From the NCBI GenBank assembly GCA_025094145.1, contig JALLLS010000072.1, forward strand, positions 1 through 64,000: a stretch of 64,000 bases of DNA. The letters are read 5' to 3'. Every line of letters starts with the position of its first letter. The first letter of the stretch is position 1. Below are positions 49,839 to 61,332 of the stretch, piece by piece. The position numbers and the translations under genes were made by a program. The stretch comes from Spinellus fusiger (taxonomy: Eukaryota > Mucoromycota > Mucoromycetes > Mucorales > Phycomycetaceae). Below the pieces are notes generated by a model. It saw nothing but the letters and a program-made list of their open reading frames with translations. It made no database searches and had not been told where the DNA came from.

Positions 49839-50881
49839 GGAAACATTACAAGCATTCTCATCACCCATTAAGGCTAATTATACATCGACATGTAATCTCA
49901 TGAACTTTACATTGTTTTCACATACAAAATAATGATAGCAGTATTATATATTTATTTATATTTCATCTAATATATCTTAACTACAGTAATTTATGAAGAT
50001 CATAACAGTTATTTTATACACAATCTACCTTTTTTGTATCGTGCTGTTAATTCTATTTGTTTGAAATAATATAGATAAAAGGCACTACAGAGGCTCCAAA
50101 TCTGGATAAAACATAGAAGACAGTACAATAGCCAGTATACACTCATTAAGCTTAGTCTCCATACTTGGTATCATTATCCTTAGTTTTTATCCCCTAAAAA
50201 ACATTATTGTTAATAACTTCAATGAGATACTTCTTACCATTTCAGTATCAATATCTTTTCAAATCCCAAGTGAGTGCTCCTTGAAGTCATCATCTCTTAA
50301 ACCCTACACTCCAGAATATCTCAAGGCTATTTTACAGGGTTTGGAAGGGCTTCATCTATTACATTTCCCAGTCTTGAGAAGCCTTGTTTCTCTCCATTGA
50401 TTCAAAAGGCATAAAGTAATCTTGACTTTTATGTTGAACTAATTCACCATGCTCACTTAGCTAGTGCCATCTACATGTAGTTTGCCTTGTATAGGAGAAT
50501 TCTACAGATGTATTTAACAACATGCATCTTATATATATATATATAAGAGGCGTTATCTTTCTTTCTTTGGTGTTGAATATAACATATATCATGTTTAATG
50601 AGTAATATAATGTTGGAAACCTCAAAAAACAATAGGTGTGTTTGTTTGAATTAAAAGGATATATTTCTCAAAGATTCATTGTATGAATTTTGGTCTACTT
50701 ATATGCATATTTTTTCTATGCTAAAAAGATCTAAGTTATACGACAATAGCTTCTCAGTAAATTCAGGGATGGTTTTCTCTCCCCTGTCATATATGTGTTT
50801 CAGGGGAAGAAAACTTTCACATTTACAACAACAATAATAAGAAAATAAGAAAATAAGAAACATATTTTATTTTATTAGCAC
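49839..50881. other. Intergenic and repeat-flanking DNA
   Basis: No gene was found. An (AT)n run lies at ~50530-50545. From ~50633 there is a motif GGTGTGTTTG...ATATTTCTCAAAG, also present near 58801 and 61335, that may be the border of a dispersed element. Confidence 0.45.
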
Positions 50882-51132
50882 TATTAAATCCGAATAGGAA
50901 ATCAGACTCAAAGGCAAGATGCTTTTATTAAAATAAATTTGATGAGTTGGTTGATACTAAACAGACGGGTGGTTGTATACTAAGTATGATCTGTTACTGT
51001 TCTAGGATGCTTGTCAAATAGTGGTCTGTTCAGTAGACTTTAATATGTGGTGTCTTAACTATGAATTACATTGTAGAAAGAAGATAACCTAATAATCAGT
51101 CTATGACTGCCACTGTTGTCGTTGTGATTACA
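50882..51132 (-). repeat. 3' LTR of the minus-strand gypsy element
   Basis: A 251-bp TG...TA sequence homologous to 63336-63589 on the other strand. Shared blocks include TTCTACAATGTAATTCATAG, GTTAAGACACCACATATTAA and ATAAAAGCATCTTG. The AATAAAAG block probably serves the polyadenylation region. Confidence 0.75.
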
Positions 51133-51169
51133 ACAAATACAATCAAAATGGTAGGCAAAGATACATTCC

Positions 51170-52611
51170 CACCACCCTAGCATAAGTGCATTAGGTGTTT
51201 CCTGAGTATTAAGGTATATCAGGCTCTTATGGTCTGTATGTAAGGTAAATGGAATAAGATATAACCACTTATGGAACTTGGTAAATGTATAAACAACAGC
51301 CAGTAGTTCTCGCTTAGTGGTGCTGCAATTTCTTTCAGAAACGGAAAGTTTATGTTAGACCATAGCAATATACTTTATGTCACCATCAATGACTTAATAA
51401 AGCATGCCACCAATACCAGTTATTGAGGCGTCTGTAGCCACATGAAAACGATAGTGTAGGTCAGGTGGGGATATGACAGGTGCATTGGCCAAGGCAATCT
51501 GAAGATTATAGAAAGCCTTCTCATGACGTTCGGTCCAACGATCTTTAAGGCTGCCCAAATTACGAAGATCATCCAATGGTGCAGTAATATCTGAGAAAGA
51601 TGGAATTACTGACCGAAAGAAGTTCATAAAGCCAAGATAGCGTTGGATCATTTTTCCAGTAGTAGGAATAGGCCACATATGAGCATTTGCCACTTTGCGA
51701 GGATCAGGTAGAAGCTGACCATTGATCAGAGACCAGCCCAAAATGTGTATACTACGCTGAGCAAATACAATTTTATCAGGGCTTAGTACCAGGTTAGCCT
51801 GTGTTAGGCGACTGATAACTGTAACCACACACTCAGTATGATATGAGAGTGGTGGATAGGTACTGATTACGATATCATCAATGTAAACATTGACGTAGGG
51901 TAAATCTTCAAATAAATTTGTAAGGACCCGTTGAACTACATTGCCTACAAAAGTGATACCAAAACAAGCCTTTATAAAACGGAATTGTCTGTTTGTATAA
52001 GGACAAGTAAAGGATAACTTTTCTCTGTCTTCTTCGACCAAGAAGCTTGTAAAACAAGAGTGAATGTCTAGTATAGTATGAATTGGAGCTGCACCAATAC
52101 GTTGATGGATAGAAGATATAAGTGGTAACTGTTGTCTATCATTGACTATGAGAAGTTGATTTACAAGACAAACATCACAAACGATTCTGGGTTTATCATA
52201 GGAAGGATTACCCTGAGAATCTTTCTTCTTCACTACAAGCAACGGGCTATTATATGCAGTGTGTGAGGGAGCTTTTTCAATTACACCTTCATTTTGCCAC
52301 ACTTCCAACTGTTTTAACACAGCAGGACGATAAGCAATAGGCAGGTCATATTGTCGTTTATAAGCAACACATCCCGGTTTAGTTTTTAAATGAATAATAG
52401 CACCTGGTAAATTGCAGTATGTATTACTCATGTCTACCAGTGAATTCTTTTGTAACAATTCGTTGACTTTGTTGAGCATGGGTTGACGTTCATTTTCATC
52501 ACCAAAAGGATCATTATTAGGTTTGATAAAATCGGGATCTATTGGATCTGGCTTCTTTGGTCCAGCACTATCAAAGTGAGAGCTGACCAATCCAGTGATG
52601 CCAATATTCAA
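51170..52611 (-). pseudogene. Ty3/gypsy reverse transcriptase and RNase H
   Basis: The main open frame (51394-52611, 405 codons) starts after the Tc1 insertion with MNIGITGLV, the residues that follow the protease in gypsy pol. The RT motifs read in order: RPAVLKQLE, PHTAYNSPLLVVKKKD, the LDIHSCF block (usually LDLxxGY), FRFIKACFGIT, and the catalytic YIDDIVI. RNase H starts at FHVATDAS and continues beyond a stop near 51394 as LSVSERN and FTLHTDHK-type motifs to about 51170. The enzyme lacks a coherent start and its RNase H is interrupted, so it is inactive. Confidence 0.88.
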
Positions 52612-52625
52612 TCGATGCAGAATGT

Positions 52626-53967
52626 ACAGTGGAGGGATAGAAAAATGGCAATTCTAAAAAAAAATCCGATTCATTTCATATCATCAATAAAGTGTTTTTC
52701 CTGTATCAAGAGAAATACAACGTATTTTCTATTATAATAAAGTTCATATTATGTTAAAAAAAAAGGCTATAGAATACGTACATGTAATTTATTTTTACAT
52801 TTGCTTATAAAAAACTACTACAAATGTAGCTTTAATAATGGGTACTCCCACCCTTGTTCTTGATGACTTTTTGCATTCGTGCTGGCATTGTCTCAATCAA
52901 AGAATTCCATGTTTTTGGCTCAAGAGAATCCCAGGCTTCTTGTATAATAGTTTTGAACTTGTCTGTCTTGACAGTACCGTTGCATCTCTCTTGGACCCTG
53001 TCTTTCATTTGCATCCAAAGGTTTTCAATGGGGTTCAGATCGGGTGATTGAGCAGGACACTCCAAACTATCAATTCCTCTCTCTATTTTCCAATCACTTG
53101 CTAAAATACTTTTGTGAGTGGGTGCTCCATCTTCCATCAATATCAAGTGGCACTCTAGACCCCATAAACGTAGCAATGACTCTTCATAGACTTTCTTGAC
53201 AAAATCAACAGCCTTTCGTTCATCTTTCTCAAGCATCACTAGTTCTGACTTTTCACCGTGACGAATGGCTCCCCAGACCATAACTGAGGATCTTCTACTC
53301 TTGGATGTGGGAACAAGACAATATTTTTTGTAAGCTTCTCCATCCTTACGCCAAACGTGAATCACTCGACTGTTCTTGCCAATTTCGAAACTATTTTCGT
53401 CAGTCCATATAACCTTTTTCCATATATCAACAGTCCAGTGGAGATGTTCTTTGGCAAACTTGAGTCTTTTTTCTTAATGTTTTTCATTCAAAAAAGGTTT
53501 CTTTATTACTACTCGGCTAAATATACCCTCTTTATACAGTACACGTCTAACAATGTGCTTGCTGTATTCTTCGGGTATTGCTGTAACTATCTCATTTAAA
53601 GTCATTTGTCTATTCTTGCCAACAACATTCAAAAGGTGTCGTATTCCTCTTTCATTGAATATTTTAGGTCCACCCAAACCTTTTTTGGCGTTTAGTGGTT
53701 CTTCTTGTCGTTTGTTGATTTAGAATATTGTAGATTGTTCACAGCTTTACTTCAGTTCTTTCAGCTATTTCTCTTACTTTCATATTTGCTTTTCAAAAAT
53801 TAACAATGGTAAGTTTTTGATCGTCTGTTATTTGCATTGTAAATTAAATATAGATACACTTTTATTAAGAAAGAAAACTGCTAAGTGTCTCTTATGTAAG
53901 ATATGAAATATCATATTTCTAAAAATATGAATAAAATAAAAAGCCATTTTTCCTGTCCCTCCACTGT
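52626..53967 (-). mobile_element. Tc1/mariner element inserted in the gypsy pol gene
   Basis: Terminal inverted repeats ACAGTGGAGGGAYAGRAAAAA mark both ends of this 1,342-bp insertion. Removing it rejoins the gypsy frame across an Asp|Ile-Leu boundary, so the borders are well placed. A TA target duplication is not visible. The minus strand encodes a transposase: an HTH/winged region (53474-53677), WTDENSFE, then the 177-codon DDE domain (52832-53365) with VMVWGAIRHG, LMEDGAPTHKS and SPDLNPIENLW. One TAA near 53475 separates the two main parts, and the first ~60 codons are further disrupted. Confidence 0.9.
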
Positions 53968-54240
53968 CCATACTAAGGCAAATAGGAACATTTTTATGAG
54001 CAAAGAATGGAAATACTTCAAACGTGTGTGTCACAAGCAATTTATTATAGAACACATTCATCACAACGGAGCCTAGTCTTTTGCAAGTTGCGTTACTGCG
54101 GACAAGCTGCACAACACCACTTTGTTCATTTAGAGGCTTGGGACCATGGGCTTCAAAGAAGGCGGGAATTACAGAAGAAAAGGACGCACCCGTGTCAATG
54201 AGCGCATAGCACTTGACATTTTCTACAATAACAGGAACGA
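53968..54240 (-). pseudogene. Retroviral-type aspartic protease of the gypsy element
   Basis: The minus strand reads CYALIDTGASFSSV, with the catalytic Asp-Thr-Gly, followed by a beta-rich stretch (VTHTFEVFPFF) ending at ICLSMD where the Tc1 element starts. It is in frame upstream with the zinc-knuckle region. As part of a broken polyprotein it should not be functional. Confidence 0.82.
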
Positions 54241-54708
54241 TGAGTTAGACTTCAAACCAGGACATTTTGAGAATCTGTTATCAAACTTACACGCCTGTGC
54301 TTGCGTCGCCACCATCAGGAACTCCTCGTCTGACAATTCCATATCAGTTGACAAGGGTACAATGGTAGGTGTAGCATCTACATTCATCGACCTCTGCACC
54401 AGGGAAGGCTGATCCCTGAACTTGCTACCTGAGCATAAGTGCTTAGGCGTCCAGTCAGGTGTATGGCATTTGAAGCATGTACCTCTCTTGGCTCTGGTCG
54501 GACGTACTTCTCCACTTGCTGCTGCCTTGCAGTCCTCAGTTCGGTGGGTAGTTACTCGATGGTACGAGCAAAAGACATCACTACTTTTACGAACTTTGGG
54601 TGGATAGACGAAGAAGAATATTTGAAGCGTCTAACTCCCATATCCCTATCTTCGTGGCTCATGGATCGCTTTGCAGCAGAGCCTCTACCTTCATATTCAC
54701 CAAAACAA

Positions 54709-55338
54709 TCAGCAACCTCGTGCTGTTTGGCAAATAAATTTTATATTCTTTTTTCGCCGAGGGGTGCACTTCATGAGAGCCAGCTTCAAGTCATGCTCAA
54801 ACTTATCTGGTAATGCTTTCATAAAATGCTTCATCAACACATGTGCGTCAGTTACCCTAGCCTTTCTTCTTACCGCGTTGAAGCGATCTATGAAAGAGGA
54901 CACAAATTCACCATCTCTTTTCCTTATGGTTTGCAACTTTTCTAAGGCAGCGTCCACCTGGTCACTACGGTTTTCACCATAGCGTGCAGTATACACTTTC
55001 TTAAACGCATCCCATGTTTTGACAGCGGTAGACTTTTTGTATCTACCAAACCATTCAGCTGGGCTATTTGGCAGACACAAGGGTAGGAGACGAATCCAAT
55101 TTTGGTTCACATCTAAACTATGAGCCCAAAACGTCCTCGAAACCCTTGTAGCAAAGCAGATCCTCCAGGACAATTTTGGAAGCATCTGCCACCTTTCCCT
55201 GCCATTAAAAAATGGGAGGTTTCTGGGCACAATGCGAGTCATATCGCCCCAGGTTAAAGGTGTTATTTTTTTTGCACAACAGGAAGAGGATTTCCGCCCG
55301 TGCCGGTAATCTGGGAGTGCTGCTTGAGCTGTTCCCAA
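54709..55338 (-). pseudogene. Gypsy gag fragment
   Basis: A 209-codon frame with a retrotransposon-gag core: LPFFNGRERWQ, LPNSPAEWFGRY, AFKKVYTARYG, LEKLQTIRKRDGEFVSSFIDRF. Beyond its stop, at ~54430-54480, a CFKCHTPDWTPKHLC zinc-knuckle-like sequence belongs to the same polyprotein. The end of the frame falls in an RRKKN stretch that looks frameshifted. Confidence 0.8.
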
Positions 55339-55690
55339 ATGGCACCTACAACGTGAAATTCCTTGTTCACTTGCCCATACTCAAGGAATAGGAGATGTCT
55401 CAGATACAACTCCTACCCTGTTTGCAACTTTTGTTGTCAGAGCTGCGACTTTAGAGGCCAAGGCCATGTATGATTCATGTACAGTAGTGCTGGCCGAAAC
55501 CAGACTACTGCACTCGTCGTTGGCAGGACACACAACCGAAACCACTGGGGACTCCACCAGACACAGAGGACTTCACCACGGACACAGAGACAGACTCAAA
55601 ATCCATACATTCCAAAAGGAAAGACAGACTAGCAGGGGACACCGGCAAGAGACAAAGGGGATAGACCAGAGAAGGAAGACGTGTTTGTTT

Positions 55691-55772
55691 TGTTAATAAT
55701 TAAGAAATCAGGGAAGATAAGTTGAAAAAGATTAAATATAACAAGTCTATTTATACTAAATAGACGAGTGAC
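55691..55772 (-). repeat. 5' LTR remnant of the gypsy element
   Basis: Holds the palindromic GTCTATTTAGTATAAATAGAC block (in reverse) and a terminal TTAACA that matches the LTR at 63.3-63.6 kb. The remaining part of the LTR is missing where repeat copy C begins. Confidence 0.6.
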
Positions 55773-56569
55773 TACACACCCAAAGATTTTTGGGATATAT
55801 AAAGAAACATCTTGAGAATGAAATCGCAATATTCTTATGATTGGCTAATGTGTTTGAAAAGGATATTTCGCTGTGTCAATGGGCTATTTCAGATTCTACT
55901 TGCCTATTCTAGCAATGGCTATTGACTTTGTAATTAAAGAGTATAGAATTGGCTGTAAAGAGAAGAAATAGAACCAGAATCCTCTTAATATTACAACTCA
56001 GTCACTGCATTTATTGTTTAACATAATGTGCTATCCATAACCCCACAGTATTTGCAGTATAACAATGTTTAAGAAAGATGTTTATTATAAGACACATACT
56101 GAAGTAACTATAGTGGTCATTGTCCATAAAATAGAACCAAACTTACTTACATTGAGAACTGTATAGTCATTTATTGACTCAGTATTCATAATCACTTCAG
56201 TAACTATGTTATTGTAACTGGTATTAACAGTGGTGATTAATGATAAGGTATTGTTTCTAATACTGAGCTTTAGGCTCAAGCCAAATAAAGTGTGAATTGT
56301 TTGACTTATGAACTTTATGAGTGGAGGCTAGTGTATACATCACCAGAATAGAGAAAGAAAAATTATTATTTGTTTTGATAATCCCTTCCTTTTGTTATTT
56401 ATTACACTGCACATACAACTTAACACCCAAGTACATGTCAATAGGAGCATAACTGAGCAAGGTAATGTACTATTATCAACAAAGCAAAACAATAGAAAGA
56501 AGTGATAGACACTACCAAGGACTATTCTGGAGGTAAAGAGGTATGTAATGTCTTTATCAGGGATTGAGT
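55773..56569 (-). repeat. Dispersed repeat, copy C, inverted relative to copy B
   Basis: Nearly identical in reverse complement to 39788-40584 over about 797 bp, with only isolated substitutions. It abuts and truncates the gypsy 5' LTR. Two frames (56085-56279 and 56340-56573) match those of copy B. Confidence 0.88.
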
Positions 56570-56729
56570 GCACACAAGTAACATAGTAATCTCTGTATCA
56601 TCTCACTGATTGGTCATAACTACAAATCAACCTTCTAAACTCAGTGTACCATTGGACAAATGCTCCACGTTCTTACTCTTCCTATTTCCTGCCCCACCAC
56701 AAGACGTTCATCCAATTGACTATTGTCTA

Positions 56730-57405
56730 AATCTTCTGCCGCGCACGGTTAAGTCTTTTGTTGAATGGCGAGATCTTTGGCTCAGTTTGTTAATACTGCT
56801 GCAAGCCATTGATTGAGCCACGTCTACTCGAGACTTTAAGGTAGAGCCATCAGCTGGTAGCTTGCTCATTGAGGCTGCTGATGGGTGTGTTGAGCGGGAA
56901 CGCCAACGCTGCCATAGAGTGCAAAGACTCCTGCAGCAACAGATGCTGTATCCTCACTTCTCATCCAATCTCTCCTCTACCACCCATTCTTAACCCGTTT
57001 AGCAAAGCCAGAAGCTGCTAGTGTAGTTGCTGTATTTGTGTCCTCAGGATTGTCCAAGTTGCTCTAAGTATCCCTTGTTGGATTTCGAATTGCCACAGGA
57101 TGACGGTTATCTTTTTGGTGTCCTGGTTTCCTTGCTGACTTTATGGCCTTTTGGATGTCTATTCATAATTCTCATTTACAATCATTTCTCATTTTTCATC
57201 ATTTTTCATCATTTTTCCCTCATTGAGGTTTTATATTCTCTTTTCTTTCTGTTTCCCATTCATTTGCATTATTTTTTTCACTGTTGTATTTGAAGTGTTT
57301 ATATGTTTATTCTTATTTTTTCCAAAAGTTCTCATAGGGTGGCTGATATGCCCAATGTGCGAATAGCAACCAACACCCAAAAATAAAAATATTTTGAACT
57401 GCACC
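56730..57405 (+). mobile_element. LINE 3' tail, solo copy
   Basis: Homologous to the LINE 3' region in the palindrome right arm plus spacer, from a GAGCCACGTCTACTCGAGAC block to the AAAATAAAAATATTTTGAACTG terminus. It retains ~20% divergence with small insertions and no coding part. It fixes the element's true 3' end. Confidence 0.82.
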
Positions 57406-57437
57406 ATCGGACACTTAGTTAGAGCTGCTATAATCTA

Positions 57438-58010
57438 CACTCTTTCCGGAATTTTTGGTGTAAAAATAAAGATGAATTTAGTATAAACATTTTATTTCTA
57501 AACAATTATCAAATCTGGACTGGGAATATCTACAGAATCCTTTCAAGACACTGAACAGCACTTTATTACAAAGAATATGATATCCTTGAGGATAATGTTT
57601 CCTTATCCAAAAGAGCTTCTCTTTTGAGTCTACTCTTTACAACTGATCAGAACTGTTCAATAGGATTTAGCTCAGGAGAATAAGGTGGAAGATAGACACA
57701 GCAATATCCTCTACTCTCAATTTAAAGCTGAATGTCCCTGTTTTTATGGATAGAATCATTATCCAAAGTTTGTGACGTTGTGCAGTAGGTATTGCCTATT
57801 GTTCACCATATCTAGAACAGCAACCGAGCCCTCCTCTTCGTTGTAAAATTTTCTACTTCTATCTTCTTAAATAAATGGATCCATATTCAATGTTGAATGG
57901 TTGTTTATTTATTTTAAAAAAAAATTCAATATAAAAGTGCACCAATTTTCACAACTTTTTGTGCACCAAATTCATTTTTATTTTTGCACCAATAATTTCT
58001 AGAGAGGGTG
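57438..58010 (-). mobile_element. Short (deleted) Tc1/mariner-superfamily element
   Basis: Inverted ends CACYCTYTCYRGAAWTTTTGGTG and flanking TA dinucleotides define a 573-bp insertion. Its interior retains a minus-strand scrap, LPPYSPELNPIEQ, the last DDE-domain motif. It is non-autonomous. Confidence 0.8.
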
Positions 58011-58192
58011 TACACACCAGGAGATTTTCTGGTCTTTAAGCAGTGATATCTCCTTCCTCTTATGTCCAAAAACATTTTACCTTTTTATGGAACAATGTTT
58101 AGAATCAAAAGGTTTATGGATATACTATTTGTATTTCCTTTTGTAGAATACATCAATATCAAATTGTATTATCAGTAAAATATATTGTTTAT

Positions 58193-58507
58193 TGTCGTCT
58201 TTGGGGTTTTAAGCCAAAGGTATAAGGGACAGTAGAACATTTAGTTAAACTCTGTTGTTTATTGAATGGAATTGTTACGTCTTTTATACTTTTCTAATGG
58301 TATAGATTCAGGGGTTAACTATCAAAATGCTATGAACTATCAAATATTAAAGAATGTTGATAGTTCATAGCATTTTGATAGTTAACCCCTGAATCTATAC
58401 CATTAGAAAAGTATAAAAGACGTAACAATTCCATTCAATAAACAACAGAGTTTAACTACACATTCTACTGTTCCATATACCTTTGGCCTAAAAACCCAAA
58501 GACAACA
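58193..58507. mobile_element. Fold-back element with 150-bp arms (MITE-like)
   Basis: The arm 58193-58342 is mirrored by 58358-58507 with few mismatches around a 15-bp loop. Outer ends read TGTCGTCTTTGG and CCAAAGACAACA. Each arm holds a GTATAAAAG-like and an AATAAAC-like block, so a pair of inverted LTR fragments is an alternative reading. Confidence 0.85.
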
Positions 58508-58617
58508 ATTATAGTAATATTGTAAAGACATTCTCTATAATTGTATCTAAAACCCTTTTTGGAAATATTAACTCCTACTACTAAACTGAGAAGGGGATGC
58601 TATCAAATACTAAGGGA

Positions 58618-58770
58618 TGATAGTTTGTAGTATTCAATAACATACCCCTGAAGCTAAATACTAGTAGTAGAAAAGTATAAAAGACGTAGCAATACAAATT
58701 AATAAACATCAGAGTTTAACCACACATTAACTGACCAGATTTCCTTTGGACTAACAAGCCATTGACAACA
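58618..58770 (+). repeat. Second, single-armed copy of the fold-back element
   Basis: Starts TGATAGTTTGTAG and ends GACAACA. Internal blocks AGTATAAAAGACGTA and AGAGTTTAACCACACATT match the right arm at 58358-58507. The preceding bases keep only the loop-like ATCAAATACTAAGG, so the left arm has been lost. Confidence 0.75.
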
Positions 58771-59581
58771 ATATAGTGTTCAAAAAATCATAAACAAAAG
58801 GTGTGTTTGTAATATAAGAAATATATTTTGCAAAGCTTTCTTCTATCTAATAGATTGATAGCTTATATTCATCTTCTATCTGCCACATTAGTCTATATAA
58901 AATTATAAAAGCAATCTCTTCCAAAAACATAGGAAGGATTTCTAGCATATTAATATGCCAGGGATCAAATACTTCCATATTTGTAATAATAGCTAATAAA
59001 TATGATGAATATAGCTACTGCATAAGTACATTCTCTCATAGCAATAAAATCTATACCCTAAAAGTCTTGAGTTTTATCCTTGAGAGATAGATAGTTGTGC
59101 TCTTGAGCATACCCTAGGCACCGTTGATAGTATAGAAGACCACCTAGACTACTTGAGACTAACTTGAAATGAGTCCTCACTTGCTTAATAACAAAACAAT
59201 GAGTGTTTTGTGGAATACAATGAGCTCAAGCCCAGACAAAGACACTAGTTTTCTATTTTTGTTTCCCTTTGTTAATAATAGTACATTACCTTGCTCAGTT
59301 ATGCTCATCTTGACTAGTAGTCACTTGGCCCACTGTGGGAATTTTACAACCTATGCTTTGCTTTGGGGGGGGAATTGCCCTTTGGGTGTGTAGATCAAGC
59401 CAATGCTTATCAGAATTGTATGTTTTACAGTTGATATAAACAGTGTGATAAATTTTTAGTGTTTTATTTTAGATTAAATATAAGTATATGGACTGATAAC
59501 TAAAGTACTTTGTAAACAACATTTGCAGTATATCTGCCCTCTCTTCCTGGCATTTTTGAGTTTTGGGAATCCAAAAGAATT

Positions 59582-60805
59582 TTAATCCCACTTGGTGACT
59601 TTGCTCTTGAAAGAGCTATATATAGCTGTCCATAGGAAAAAAAACAGGAGATGGAAGGTAGATGCCAACCTTTTCCAACCTTTGTCCTTTAGACCATTTT
59701 TGGGATCCAGATTTTGAAGCAGCATTATATTTTTTTTGTGGAAAGGGGACATAGGCCTTGAAGAAAAAAGCAACATTATAGGCGACCCTGTTTTCAGTTT
59801 TAGGTAATGAGGAGGAAGTTTTCCTGGGTTCATACTGTTGAGATATTCTATGGGGAGATTTATGGCATCTAATTCATCTGTGAGTGCTTTATCACTACTG
59901 TAAAAACTAAAACTTTCTCCAAAAGGAAGTCTGTCCATAATATAGTCATTGATCTGTATAAAATCAGCATTTTTTGGTATAGGTATAGCTTTTATAACTA
60001 TCTGGTCTCTTATATATGCTGGCAGTGTGTCATTTTCAGGATATAATATGCTACCATAGATTGTATCTGCTAAGTTTTTTACATTAAAGCATGTCAATAA
60101 CATATCATCAGGAACTCTGATCAATTCTGAGTTTCCTACTGTCTGAACAATGCCATTGCCAATATCAAGAAGGTATCTTGAAAACTGCTGTAAAGTGTTT
60201 GCAAGTATACTATTTTCTAATGATATGGCTTGATCAACACTATCCATCATAGCTCCTTTGTGCACTACTGGGAGAACTTGGTGGAAATCACTAACAAATA
60301 CAATAACTTTGCTACCAAAAGGTATAGATTCCAATTCCAGCTGTTGTACTTTCATAATATCTCTAAAATATCTATCAACTGCATCAAATATGCTACAACT
60401 TATTATAGATGCTTTATCTCAAACTATTAACTTTGTCATACATATTGGCTTAGCAAGATCACTCCTTGGTGGGATATTACAAACAGAAGCTGCTTGGCAG
60501 ATCAGTGGGATTTTGAACATGGAATGTATGGTTCTTCTATCTCTCAACAACAATGTTGCAGTTCCACTGGATACAACAGTCAGTGAAACACCTCCATACT
60601 CCTGATTTCTTCTTACTGAATCAAGCAAAACCTGAAACAAAAATGTCTTTCCAGTACCACCAGGCCCATCTACAAACATCATCTTTGGACTAATGATTTT
60701 GGATGTATTTAATCTTGTCAGATTGAGCTCTTTGTTGAGAACTGCTCTTTGATCAGCATTGAATAGCAAAGAAATGGGATTTTGTAATAATGGCTGCTCA
60801 TTCAA
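59582..60805 (-). pseudogene. Helitron-type PIF1 helicase, degenerate
   Basis: Two minus-strand frames (60419-60805 and 59582-60355) are one gene split by a single in-frame TGA where helicases of this family have Trp in LIVWDEA. Motifs in order: LFNADQRAVLN, Walker A GPGGTGKT, then VFVSDFHQVLPVV (Walker B region GDFxQxLPV), and IMLLQNLDPKNGL near the C-terminus. Near that last box, a ~60-bp insertion duplicates the IMLL codons. The Rep/HUH half of a Helitron was not found, so only the helicase half is retained. Confidence 0.85.
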
Positions 60806-61332
60806 TATAAGCTGATCACAAATTATGTTTGGTCTAACAAATTCAACTTTATCCTCTCTTACTCTTGTATCTAAAGTAGTCCCACTCTCTTTCTGTTTGA
60901 GGTAAGTCCACAGTGATCAACACATTGATCCTGTCAAAACTCTGGCATGTCTTGAGAGTGATATCCATGCCCAAAGACTTCTTTTCTTGTGTTCAATCTC
61001 ATATAGGACAGTTTATGCAGTACTGTATGTCTTCTCTATTGAATCTGGGTGTTATCTTTGCTCCTTTGAAGTAAGGTAGACTTGGGTTGCTTGACCCCTT
61101 ACTACAGTAATGTGCTCTTCAACTTTGGTGGTTAGGGCTCTCTGTGCATTTACAAGGGTGTCTAATAGCCTGGTCACTTCATGGCTATCAGCACTTCTTT
61201 CTACATCAGAATCAGATTCACACCTACCTCTCTTGTGCCCTGACCTTTGTCTCATGGCCTTTTGACATATAGACAGTGTCTTCCATAACATTTTTGCAGC
61301 CTTTGATCTTGTTCAGAAACAGCCAGGGACAA
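60806..61332. other. Transposon-derived DNA without an intact gene
   Basis: Part of the upstream helicase frame (EFVRPNIICDQ) is visible on the minus strand near 60780-60850. A 79-codon minus-strand frame at 61052-61291 encodes a charged, probably coiled-coil peptide (RLLDTLVNAQRALTTKVEEHI) that I cannot place. Confidence 0.4.

Larger units (their letters stand above)
50882..55772 (-). mobile_element. Ty3/gypsy LTR retrotransposon, degenerate, with Tc1 inserted and integrase deleted
   Basis: On the minus strand the order is a 5' LTR remnant (55691-55772), gag (to ~54709), zinc knuckle (~54430-54480), aspartic protease, reverse transcriptase, RNase H, and a 3' LTR (50882-51132). Protease before RT and no integrase between places it in the Ty3/gypsy group, with the integrase lost: RNase H runs into the LTR within ~100 bp. 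A Tc1 element splits the protease-RT junction. The 5' LTR is cut by repeat copy C. Confidence 0.88.
58013..59317 (+). repeat. Dispersed repeat, copy D, interrupted by fold-back elements
   Basis: The first 180 bp match copy A (CACACCAGGAGATTTTCTGG onward) and 59040-59317 match its middle and end (TCTATACCCTAAAAGTC, TGTGGAATACAATGAGCTCAAG). Between them lie the inverted-repeat elements and unrelated DNA. Confidence 0.7.

Noticed and set aside
52626..53967. TA target-site duplication of the Tc1 element in gypsy
   Set aside because: The flanks read GG and AC around ACAGTGG...CCACTGT; no clean TA pair can be assigned without altering the rejoined frame.
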